Source: an uncultured Senegalimassilia sp.
GTDB lineage: Bacteria > Actinomycetota > Coriobacteriia > Coriobacteriales > Eggerthellaceae
Length of the DNA stretch: 11,681 bases
NCBI GenBank assembly: GCA_937925385.1
Contig: CALEWN010000087.1
Location: forward strand, 1 to 11,681
Reading direction: 5' to 3'
Part shown: one piece after another, positions 6,656 to 11,681 of the stretch
Layout: every line of letters begins with the position of its first letter
How positions within the stretch are numbered: the first letter of the stretch is position 1
Made by a program: the position numbers and the translations under genes
The notes under the pieces: generated by a model
The model's input: the letters and a program-made list of their open reading frames with translations, nothing else
Told to the model about the DNA's origin: nothing
The model's database searches: none

Positions 6656-7817
6656 GCACGCGGTCGACGACCGACTCAACATCCGTTGTGGCCAATCCCC
6701 AAGAAACAGCCTCGGCGACGACATCGGCCCGTGTAAGCTTCCCAGGGTCTATCACCCCGTTCACGCGCATGGAAAGAAGCATCGTGCGCGGCTCGACCTC
6801 GGCAATGGGCACCACATCGTAGAGCGGTGCGAGCGTGGGGACCATTTGCTCGCAGTAGAGAAACGACGTGTTCTTGGCATGCGCATCCCAGTTGCCAAGC
6901 GCCAGGTTCGCAACAAGCTGGCGCAGCAGCTCCGCCTTCTCGCCCTCGGGATCGGAAGAGAACTTCTGCAGCAAACCGGCAATTGCAACGTATGTGGGAT
7001 CATTGCCCTTAGGCGCACCCGCAGCAGCGTACTTACCGTGCGGGTCGATTCCAAGCGCCTGGCAAACATCCTCCTGATGAAGCCTGAGCACATGCGCGGA
7101 GCCATTGTCGGCAATTCTGTCGTAACGCTCAACCACCAGCGTGCTCGGCGCATCGTCCAGATCGAGAAGGGCCACCCTGGATGCACGTGCCGCGAGCCCG
7201 GCCGCCGTCATGGCCCAGGCCTCAGACTCCGCCAAACCGGGATAATGCTCGCTTTCCGGTTTGAGGATATGCGTGCTGGGGCTGTCACCCATCGGAAGCA
7301 AAACGTCATCAGCAGCGACAAAAGATGCCCCCTCGGGAATCGCCGGCATGACAACGCACATCTTCTCCTGAAAGCCGCCCAGCGACATGCGAAATAGCCC
7401 GCTCTCGACTTGCGGAAGACGCTCGGTAGCGCTCGAGAGCTTTTCAGCCAGCGCCGATGGGGAAATCTCCTCAAGCCGCAGTTCGCAAGCGCGCTCACGG
7501 CCGTGTTCGAACACCCTCACTGCGCCAGCGCACTCCCAGCCTATCTCAGCAAGAAGGCCGATCCAGTCGTACGGCAACACGCCAAGGCTCCTGCAAACCT
7601 CGTCGCGACGGTTTCCCTCGGGAAGCAGACCATTAAACCAAGCAGAGGTTTTCGCCTCGCCGAACGGACGGCTTTTCGCAGGAAACGCCATCGAGAGAAC
7701 CGGCCGACCGGCGAGTTTGTCGACGATTGATTGCTCGTACTCGAAGCGCCCGCCCTTGCGATTCTCGACGATGCGTCCGATCAGGCTTTCTCCCAAATAA
7801 ACGTCGAGCTGTCTCAT
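6537..7817 (-). CDS. hipA: HipA-family Ser/Thr kinase toxin (module 1)
   Basis: The product (426 aa) matches the normal length of HipA kinases, which in E. coli phosphorylate glutamyl-tRNA synthetase and cause growth arrest. The N-terminal 100 or so residues are the HipA N1 (couple_hipA) domain with FNGLLPEG near 62-69. The kinase part shows the Gly-rich loop SLGGFQEK at 145-152, whose S145 matches the autophosphorylated S150 of E. coli HipA. It also shows THILKPE, VVERYDR, LHQEDVCQALG, the catalytic loop GNWDAHAKN (D311, N316) and the metal-binding LYD (D334). All expected active-site residues are present, so it is probably an active kinase. The ATG overlaps the antitoxin stop (ATGA) and has GGAGGTGA just upstream. 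The target in this organism is not visible. Confidence 0.93.
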   Translation of the reverse strand: MRQLDVYLGESLIGRIVENRKGGRFEYEQSIVDKLAGRPVLSMAFPAKSRPFGEAKTSAWFNGLLPEGNRRDEVCRSLGVLPYDWIGLLAEIGWECAGAVRVFEHGRERACELRLEEISPSALAEKLSSATERLPQVESGLFRMSLGGFQEKMCVVMPAIPEGASFVAADDVLLPMGDSPSTHILKPESEHYPGLAESEAWAMTAAGLAARASRVALLDLDDAPSTLVVERYDRIADNGSAHVLRLHQEDVCQALGIDPHGKYAAAGAPKGNDPTYVAIAGLLQKFSSDPEGEKAELLRQLVANLALGNWDAHAKNTSFLYCEQMVPTLAPLYDVVPIAEVEPRTMLLSMRVNGVIDPGKLTRADVVAEAVSWGLATTDVESVVDRVLKDLEEGIRIASTAYPVAAARHEANALERIRKLKGDIRS

Positions 7818-8050
7818 TCGGTCACCTCCACCTCCGCGCCCTTGGGCACGATCACCATGCGAAAACCCAGCTGCTGCAGGTAGCGATCGACCTTGACCGC
7901 CGACACGTTCTTACCCGTCTCGAGCGCCGAGAGCGTGACCGACGAGAAGCCGAGCTTTCTCGCCATCTCTATTTGCGTGATGCCGCGTGCCCTGCGCGCC
8001 TCCCGCAGGAACTCGCCGATGTCCTCATATGAGTAAGCGTTGGTCCACAT
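7814..8050 (-). CDS. hipB: HipB-like Xre-family antitoxin (module 1)
   Basis: The chosen start gives 78 aa with an Xre helix-turn-helix at about residues 14-62: the FLREARRARGITQ helix, recognition segment GFSSVTLSALETGK, then VDRYLQQLGF. A short beta-like tail VIVPKGAEVEV follows, as in HipB. It should bind and neutralise the kinase encoded next and repress the shared promoter. The frame stays open to an ATG at 8170 (118 aa). That longer form would translate the A+T-rich promoter and operator segment and has no ribosome binding site, so the ATG at 8048-8050, about 39 nt after the predicted +1, is preferred. Its own site is weak (GGCGGC). The stop overlaps the hipA start by 4 nt. Confidence 0.85.
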   Translation of the reverse strand: MWTNAYSYEDIGEFLREARRARGITQIEMARKLGFSSVTLSALETGKNVSAVKVDRYLQQLGFRMVIVPKGAEVEVTE

Positions 8051-8057
8051 GCTATGC

Positions 8058-8154
8058 CGCCGTTCAAAATACTTGATATTTGCCTTAGTAGCCAGAGTAT
8101 ACAAAATATTTAATATTGTCTCAATATCAGGAATATTAAGTATTTTGAACGGCG
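8058..8154. promoter_or_regulatory. Inverted-repeat operators flanking the hipBA promoter
   Basis: Two 23-bp arms (8058-8080 and 8132-8154) are inverted copies with 22 of 23 positions matching; each contains GTTCAAAATACTT. One arm lies just upstream of the -35, the other in the 5' leader of the hipB mRNA. Their centres are 74 bp apart, close to seven turns of B-DNA, so proteins bound to both would face the same side. By analogy with HipB, which binds several operators around its promoter, these are probably the autoregulatory sites. Confidence 0.65.
8096..8124 (-). promoter_or_regulatory. Promoter of hipBA module 1
   Basis: On the minus strand a -35 TTGAGA (8119-8124) and a -10 TATACT (8096-8101) are separated by exactly 17 nt, with an A+T-rich spacer. 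This is the best sigma-70-type promoter in the window. The +1 falls at about 8089. A small palindrome, ATATTG-TCT-CAATAT (8113-8127), covers the -35. Confidence 0.75.
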
Positions 8155-8172
8155 CCGTTGCGGATGCCATCT

Positions 8173-9387
8173 CTAAAGCCGCAGTCCCAGCTCCTGGAAC
8201 AGCTGCTGGTTATTGACGACGATCGCCGTGGTCATTGCTTGCCGTATCCAATCTGGGTATTCGGCAAGAACGTCTGGCGCGTGCGTTGCGATTTGCGCGG
8301 CTATGGCTTCAACCGCTTCGACGAGATCGTCTTCGCAAATCCCCGATATTGCTGCTTCCGCTGCCCAATCGGATAGAGACAGCTCGCTTGCCCGCTTCTT
8401 GGAGTTGATCGGCATGGCCAGCAAATCGCCGATTTCTTGCCACACTCGCGTGCAAAGGGCGTCGTAAAGAGGGCACAACTCCACGCTTCCGTTCGGCCGC
8501 AAAAACAGGCTGTAGTTCTTGCCATGCGCGTCGCAATTCCCCACCAGCGCATTGAAGACGAGCTGCTTTGCCCACTCCCTGATTAGCGAATCGCCGTTGG
8601 ACAGCCTTTTCAGCAGGGCAAATGCGTCGGCAGCGGTCACGGAATACTTCGCATGCCGCAAAACACCCAACGCTTGAGTGAAGTCCTCAACATGGATGCG
8701 CCGGACCTGTCCGTCGGCGCAAACCTCGCGATCGAACCTCTCAACAACGTAAGCCTGATCTTCACCGAACGACCGCACGGACGACGCCGCAACGTCCAGA
8801 CCGCACGCGGCCGCAAGATGCATGGTCGCGTCCTCCACCAGCGGGACGTCGCAGAAGCGCTCATGCGGCGGCTTCACGATGTGAGTCGAAGGGTGCTTGG
8901 CATTTGGCCAGGTCCAGCGGCCATCGAACTGCTCCAAGGCGAATTTACCCTGCGAACCCGCAAGGGCGAAACGACTGCGGCGGTCGTCGGACTGCCACGT
9001 CGTCCAGCCGCACCCGAGCCGATAAACCTTGATCGCAATGTCTTTTTCCCTTGCGAACTCGCGAGCTTGGGACGTGATTTCCCCCAGATCGGGAACCGAC
9101 GTGAAGCACAGTCCACCCGTCGTGTCCGTTGCCACAAGAAGATCGAGCGGGTCGGCCGATGTCGCGCCGAACCAGCGGCGCATCGCCTCGCGTTCGCTAT
9201 CGTTATCCGGCAGCAGGCCGTTCAAGAACGCGCCTGGGGCATCGGCCTGCCAGGAGCCACCAAGCGGCAACGAAAGGCTGATGGGCGCGGAAGCTTCCGG
9301 GGCGTATTCGAACCGGGTCGCGCCGTCGGAGCTCTCAAAGAAGCGTCCGACCAGGCGATTCTGCAGCCACGCGTACACCTCCCTCAT
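8173..9387 (-). CDS. HipA-family kinase toxin, variant (module 2)
   Basis: The product (404 aa) has the HipA N1-type domain (AFLNGLLPDN near residues 53-62) and the kinase domain. The latter shows the Gly-rich loop ALAGSQGK at 141-148, then THIVKPP, YVVERFDR, IHVEDFTQALG, the catalytic loop GNCDAHGKN (D286, N291) and metal-binding LYD (D309). The catalytic residues are kept. However, the position matching E. coli HipA S150 is A141, and the usual Q-E-K of the loop is Q-G-K. S145 inside the loop is a possible substitute phospho-site. It overlaps the upstream antitoxin gene by ATGA, with AGAGGGG as ribosome binding site. It is a diverged paralogue of module 1, not a recent copy. It ends 122 bp before hipB of module 1, which has its own promoter. 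Confidence 0.9.
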   Translation of the reverse strand: MREVYAWLQNRLVGRFFESSDGATRFEYAPEASAPISLSLPLGGSWQADAPGAFLNGLLPDNDSEREAMRRWFGATSADPLDLLVATDTTGGLCFTSVPDLGEITSQAREFAREKDIAIKVYRLGCGWTTWQSDDRRSRFALAGSQGKFALEQFDGRWTWPNAKHPSTHIVKPPHERFCDVPLVEDATMHLAAACGLDVAASSVRSFGEDQAYVVERFDREVCADGQVRRIHVEDFTQALGVLRHAKYSVTAADAFALLKRLSNGDSLIREWAKQLVFNALVGNCDAHGKNYSLFLRPNGSVELCPLYDALCTRVWQEIGDLLAMPINSKKRASELSLSDWAAEAAISGICEDDLVEAVEAIAAQIATHAPDVLAEYPDWIRQAMTTAIVVNNQQLFQELGLRL

Positions 9388-9710
9388 TCCATGCCCCTCT
9401 CAAGCTCGTCGTCGCCGGGGAGCGAAAACAGCTCGACGCGCAGCGCCTCGCACAACGCGAAAAGATCGGCGGACGTCCCTTTTCCCTTCCGGATCAGGTC
9501 CTCGGCGGCTTTCTCCGAAATGCCTGCCGCCACCGCAACCTCGGGGATGGGCATGCCCCGGTACCACATGAAATCCAGCAGCTCATCGCTCACATCGCGG
9601 CAGGTGGCCGGCATGCTCACGAACAGCTCGGGGACCCCGCCGGAGTCGGCGCCCGCGTATTCGCTCACCAACGGCGGATGCGGCACCCCATCGGTATACC
9701 TGCGATACAC
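9384..9710 (-). CDS. Xre-like antitoxin of HipBA module 2
   Basis: The product (108 aa) starts with GTG at 9708-9710, preceded by a strong GAGGAGGAA. The C-terminal half, residues about 43-95, is a helix-turn-helix of Xre type: GMPIPEVAVAAGISEKAAEDLIRKG, then a helix-rich continuation FALCEALRVELFSL. The N-terminal 40 residues are an extra, low-similarity extension, and the tail is acidic (GDDELERG). The ATGA overlap with the downstream HipA-family gene and the gene order say it is the partner antitoxin and repressor. It is clearly different from the module 1 antitoxin, so cross-neutralisation is unlikely. I see no convincing promoter or operator upstream; the 5' side carries interspersed repeats instead. 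Confidence 0.78.
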   Translation of the reverse strand: MYRRYTDGVPHPPLVSEYAGADSGGVPELFVSMPATCRDVSDELLDFMWYRGMPIPEVAVAAGISEKAAEDLIRKGKGTSADLFALCEALRVELFSLPGDDELERGME

Positions 9711-9777
9711 GGCAGTTCCTCCTCATGCGTTTCCCCGAATTGTTGTCGGCGGTGATGGTGCTAACGTTTTCGTCCGC

Positions 9778-9858
9778 GAACAGGGGACGGAGGTGTGTTC
9801 AGGTGAAGGAGCCAGCGAAAGACGACCCCCGCACGTCCGACCACCTCTGCCCCCGTTC
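9778..9858. repeat. REP-like inverted pair, right arm decayed
   Basis: The left arm (9778-9800) is a full 23-bp copy of the repeat with core GGGGACGGAGGTG and ends GAAC / GTTC. About 37 nt later, a decayed inverted copy (about 9839-9858, ACCTCTGCCCCC) stands where the partner sits in the pair at 10874-10956. The spacers of both pairs share CGACCCCCG. It lies between the 125-aa gene and the module 2 antitoxin. Confidence 0.7.
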
Positions 9859-9872
9859 ACGTGCAAAGCCCT

Positions 9873-10250
9873 CTACTCGTGCTCGGCGAGCTCCAGTTCG
9901 GAACGGACGCGTGCGACGGTTTGCCGATATTTCTCGCGGTCGGCCGAGTAGACCGCCTGCTCGAAGGCGTTGTGCCAATCGGCGCTCTCGTCGAAGTCGC
10001 GGGCCTCGAGGCCGCCGGACCATGTGTCGATCATGTACGCAAGGGAGTTCTCGCCGTTTTCATCGAAGGTTACGGCCTCCTTGAGCATCTCGTTCAGGTC
10101 TTCCCAGGTGCCGTCGGCGAAGGTCTGTGCGGCGAAGCAGACGACCTCAAGAATCAGAGCGCACGTGTCATCCCAGGAGGAGTCGCCATTTTCCTCGAAC
10201 TTACCGCGGACGGCAAGGCGCGCCTCCTCAATGCCTATCTTCTCGGTCAT
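9873..10250 (-). CDS. Acidic protein of unknown function (125 aa)
   Basis: The reading frame is open back to 10748, but upstream codons would translate interspersed repeats. The ATG at 10248-10250 (MTEKIGIEEARL) has GAAAGGAAG about 9 nt upstream, so it is the likely start. The protein is rich in E and D and mostly helical, with WDDTCALILEVVCFAAQTF and WHNAFEQAVYSADREKYRQTVARV as amphipathic segments. There is no signal peptide, membrane span or motif I recognise. It could be a small cytosolic partner or immunity-like protein, but nothing proves that. It is flanked on both sides by REP-like repeats and is not in an operon with the hip genes (162 nt gap, repeats between). Confidence 0.65.
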   Translation of the reverse strand: MTEKIGIEEARLAVRGKFEENGDSSWDDTCALILEVVCFAAQTFADGTWEDLNEMLKEAVTFDENGENSLAYMIDTWSGGLEARDFDESADWHNAFEQAVYSADREKYRQTVARVRSELELAEHE

Positions 10251-10388
10251 GGTTGATCGCTTCCTTTCACTGGAAAAACCGCTGCGAGCCCGCCCGAAAG
10301 GCCGGGGTTTCGCACCGCGCGGCACGCAATCGTCCAACAAAGGACGACCTTCCGCCATCACGAACGCTCGGACGCCCTTAACCTTCGC

Positions 10389-10411
10389 GAACGCACCTCC
10401 GTCCCCTGTTC
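10389..10411 (-). repeat. REP-like repeat, single copy
   Basis: Exact 23-bp consensus copy with core CACCTCCGTCCCC between GAACG and TGTTC. It sits about 140 bp upstream of the 125-aa gene start and is preceded by TTCGC, as the copy at 10992 is preceded by ATCGC. Confidence 0.75.
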
Positions 10412-10494
10412 GCTTGAGCGTGTCGGCGATGCAAACGAGCTCTTCCTTGCTGACATCGTAACCGATAACGTCGTCGAATTCGCGCCGAACGTCC

Positions 10495-10553
10495 GAACGC
10501 ACCTCCGTCCCCTGTTCACTCCTCCCCGACGAACAGGAGGCGGAGATGCGTTC
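10495..10553. repeat. REP-like inverted pair, tight spacing
   Basis: An exact consensus copy (10495-10517) faces an inverted copy (10531-10553) that differs at three of 23 positions, with a 13-nt spacer. Transcribed on either strand it would fold into a long stem-loop, as REP doublets do. There is no U-tract, so it is not a standard terminator. Confidence 0.75.
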
Positions 10554-10597
10554 GTCGGGCATGAACGCTCCTTTGCGCCCCGCAAACGCCGCTCTCA

Positions 10598-10762
10598 ACT
10601 TCTGGACGGTTTTGCAGGCGAATTTAGCCAGAAAGGCCACATAGGGGCAGCGTTTCACCAGGTCAGCGGAGTCAGAGTCGAACAACATCCGCGGAAAACC
10701 GCACAGAAGTCCAGAACCCATGGCAAAATCAGGGCCGTTTTCCTGCAAAAGCGCCCAGAAGT
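10598..10762. repeat. 165-bp segment with 21-bp terminal inverted repeats
   Basis: The arm at 10598-10618 (ACTTCTGG, 4 nt, TTTTGCAGG) and the arm at 10742-10762 are inverted copies matching at 19 of 21 positions. The inner 123 bp carry no convincing gene. The size and ends suggest a MITE-like non-autonomous element or a structured RNA. I see no clear target-site duplication beside it, and a chance or decayed gene origin cannot be excluded. Confidence 0.45.
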
Positions 10763-10873
10763 CGCGGGGGGGCGACCGCGGGCAAAGTCGCGGCGACTAT
10801 CGACGCGAACGCAAACGCCGACGCAACCCGCAAATCCGCCCCGACACGATACGCTTCGCCCCACGAACAGGGT

Positions 10874-10956
10874 GATCAGGGGACGGAGGTGTGTCCGGGG
10901 AAAGACTCGACGAATAGCGACCCCCGAATGCCTGAACGCACCTCCGTCCCCTAATC
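10874..10956. repeat. REP-like inverted pair with 37-nt spacer
   Basis: The left arm (10874-10896) and right arm (10934-10956) are inverted copies of the 23-bp repeat sharing the 13-nt core exactly. The outer ends here are GATC / AATC instead of GAAC / GTTC, and they vary in step on both sides, which suggests pairing is kept. The spacer contains CGACCCCCG, as in the pair at 9778-9858. Confidence 0.75.
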
Positions 10957-10991
10957 AAGCTCGCCCGAAAGGTGAACATCCCCGCCATCGC

Positions 10992-11014
10992 GAACGCACC
11001 TCCGTCCCCTGTTC
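10992..11014 (-). repeat. REP-like repeat, single copy
   Basis: Exact 23-bp consensus copy, same orientation and sequence as those at 10389 and 10495. It is the last copy before the plus-strand gene at 11165. Confidence 0.75.
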
Positions 11015-11053
11015 GCCCCGCACTTGCTGCCCTTTGGTGCCCTGATGCTGCCC

Positions 11054-11083
11054 TTGGCCCGGGCATGGCCTGGCCGGTAAATT
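11054..11083 (+). promoter_or_regulatory. Weak candidate promoter for the 152-aa gene
   Basis: TTGGCC (11054-11059) and TAAATT (11078-11083) are 18 nt apart, in the only A+T-rich patch of the 11015-11164 leader. The match is modest, and it is proposed mainly because it is the best in the region. Confidence 0.3.
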
Positions 11084-11089
11084 CTTCTA

Positions 11090-11130
11090 CAGAGGCAGCG
11101 GTCGAACGGGATATCCCGCGATCGCCTCTG
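11090..11130 (+). promoter_or_regulatory. Nested palindrome in the leader of the 152-aa gene
   Basis: A perfect 12-bp palindrome CGGGATATCCCG (11107-11118) lies inside outer 7-bp arms CAGAGGC / GCCTCTG (11090-11096 and 11124-11130). It lies just downstream of the candidate promoter and about 35 nt before the start codon, so it could be an operator or a leader RNA stem-loop. Confidence 0.35.
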
Positions 11131-11164
11131 CAACGGATCGCTGGCATCAGCGGAAGGAGAAGGC

Positions 11165-11623
11165 ATGAAGAACGCTCGCATAGTTGAAGAAGCTCTTGAG
11201 AACAGCGACTTGTATTTCAAGGTGGAGGAAGAAGGCTGGTCGGCGTTTTGCAAGGGCGTGGACGTCACGGTCAAACCCATTGGGGAAAGCTCGTTGAGCG
11301 TCTGCGCAAAAACCGGGGTTTTTGCAACGAGCGAGACCGATACCGCGCTGATGGCCTTTATGAACCACCTCGGCGGATGGATCCAGAAGGTCGGTGAATA
11401 CGGCTTCTCGCCCGATGGCGAGGTCGTCCTGACAATCGAGCGAGACCTGGCCGACGGCGAATCCATCGACCGCACGGTTTCCCTGGCCGCCAGCTACGTG
11501 AGCCAGCACACCGATACGTTCCGGAACGTCAATCAGGGCGTCCCGCTTGATGCGGCCATCGGGTCCGGCCCTAGCAGCGCCGGAGGCCTGCTCCGCGCTC
11601 TGCGCAACGAGCTCCTCGACTGA
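11165..11623 (+). CDS. Conserved-looking 152-aa protein, possibly YbjN-like
   Basis: ATG at 11165 follows GGAAGGAGA at good spacing. The protein is soluble with alternating beta strands and helices: DLYFKVEEEGWSAFCKG, VTVKPIGESSLSVCAKT, a helix TALMAFMNHLGGWIQ, strands GEYGFSPDGEVVLTIERDL and a helical part TVSLAASYVSQHTDTF. This layout (short strand, strand, helix, paired strands, helix) resembles the YbjN / type III chaperone-like fold of small regulatory or chaperone proteins. The assignment is by pattern only and is not secure. A ribosome binding site and ATG follow 33 nt after the stop, so it is probably the first gene of an operon continuing beyond the window. Confidence 0.7.
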   Translation: MKNARIVEEALENSDLYFKVEEEGWSAFCKGVDVTVKPIGESSLSVCAKTGVFATSETDTALMAFMNHLGGWIQKVGEYGFSPDGEVVLTIERDLADGESIDRTVSLAASYVSQHTDTFRNVNQGVPLDAAIGSGPSSAGGLLRALRNELLD

Positions 11624-11656
11624 TCCCCAGGTCAATTACCAGGTACGGAGAGAAGC

Positions 11657-11681
11657 ATGTTCATTTCGTGCTACGATGACA
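11657..11681 (+). CDS. Start of a further gene, cut by the window end
   Basis: ATG at 11657 is preceded by GGAGAGA and opens MFISCYDD to the last base. The spacing from the 152-aa gene (33 nt) fits an operon. Too little is present to say what it codes for. Confidence 0.45.

Larger units (their letters stand above)
10251..11164. other. Gene-poor, repeat-rich intergenic region
   Basis: About 900 bp with no frame I accept as a gene. Open frames here translate the repeats themselves and lack ribosome binding sites. Contents are one single REP-like copy (10389-10411), a tight inverted pair (10495-10553), a 165-bp inverted-repeat-bounded segment (10598-10762), a run of seven G (10766-10772), a spaced inverted pair (10874-10956), another single copy (10992-11014), and the leader of the plus-strand gene at 11165. 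Confidence 0.7.

Noticed and set aside
8051..8170. N-terminal extension of the module 1 antitoxin to the ATG at 8170
   Set aside because: It would translate the promoter and the inverted-repeat operators and lacks a ribosome binding site; the open frame there is probably chance.
8653..9951. 432-codon plus-strand frame opposite module 2
   Set aside because: It is antisense to the HipA-family and Xre genes, which have clear motifs and coupled starts; long shadow frames are common at this G+C content.
10251..10748. Upstream extension of the 125-aa gene to 291 codons
   Set aside because: These codons translate REP-like repeats and the inverted-repeat element; the ATG at 10250 has a good ribosome binding site.
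9778..11014. CRISPR array
   Set aside because: The 23-bp copies occur in both orientations with irregular spacing and no uniform spacers, and no cas gene is present.
10951..11635. Minus-strand frames of 174 and 162 codons opposite the 152-aa gene
   Set aside because: They have no ribosome binding site and include repeat sequence; the plus-strand gene has a strong start signal and protein-like composition.

Overview
The window reads as an accessory (genomic-island-like) stretch of a bacterial chromosome with a fairly high G+C background. Spacer-poor coding, Shine-Dalgarno-led starts, GC-rich codon use and a family of short interspersed repeats would fit a GC-rich anaerobic actinobacterium such as a Coriobacteriia/Eggerthellaceae member. 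This assignment is an impression, not proven. Nothing here is housekeeping: there is no rRNA, tRNA or core metabolic gene.

Region 1 (1-4629, minus strand, visibly more A+T-rich than the rest) is a two-gene operon: a WYL-domain transcriptional regulator followed 2 nt later by a large superfamily 1 DNA/RNA helicase-type ATPase. The helicase keeps Walker A, Walker B and motif III plus a long coiled-coil insertion, but it stops before the C-terminal motifs V and VI, in a very A+T-rich tail, so it looks truncated. The operon has a recognisable promoter whose predicted +1 coincides with the first base of a terminator-like hairpin. WYL regulators often control anti-phage genes, so this is the best candidate defence operon in the window.

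Region 2 (4780-6655, plus strand) starts with an orphan plus-strand terminator. It then holds a 207-aa multi-spanning membrane protein, a 53-aa single-span membrane peptide, an 80-aa small basic protein with a helix-turn-helix-like segment, and a second copy of the membrane protein that is homologous only over its first 90 or so residues. All have clear ribosome binding sites. Functions are unknown.

Region 3 (6537-9710, minus strand) holds two tandem HipBA-type modules. In each, an Xre-like antitoxin gene overlaps its HipA-type kinase gene by the ATGA tetranucleotide. The leftmost module (6537-8050) has a strong sigma-70-type promoter (8096-8124) bracketed by 23-bp inverted arms whose centres lie 74 bp apart, a good candidate for autoregulated operators. 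The right module (8173-9710) encodes a HipA variant in which the position equivalent to the E. coli HipA autophosphorylated serine is alanine.

Region 4 (9711-11164) is gene-poor. It holds a 125-aa acidic unknown protein on the minus strand and at least seven copies (plus one decayed copy) of a 23-bp repeat with core CACCTCCGTCCCC, singly or as inverted pairs with a 37-nt spacer, like REP/BIME elements. A separate 165-bp segment bounded by 21-bp inverted repeats (19 of 21 match) looks like a small non-autonomous element. Region 5 (11165-11681, plus strand) has a 152-aa protein that may have the YbjN/chaperone-like fold and the first codons of a following gene.
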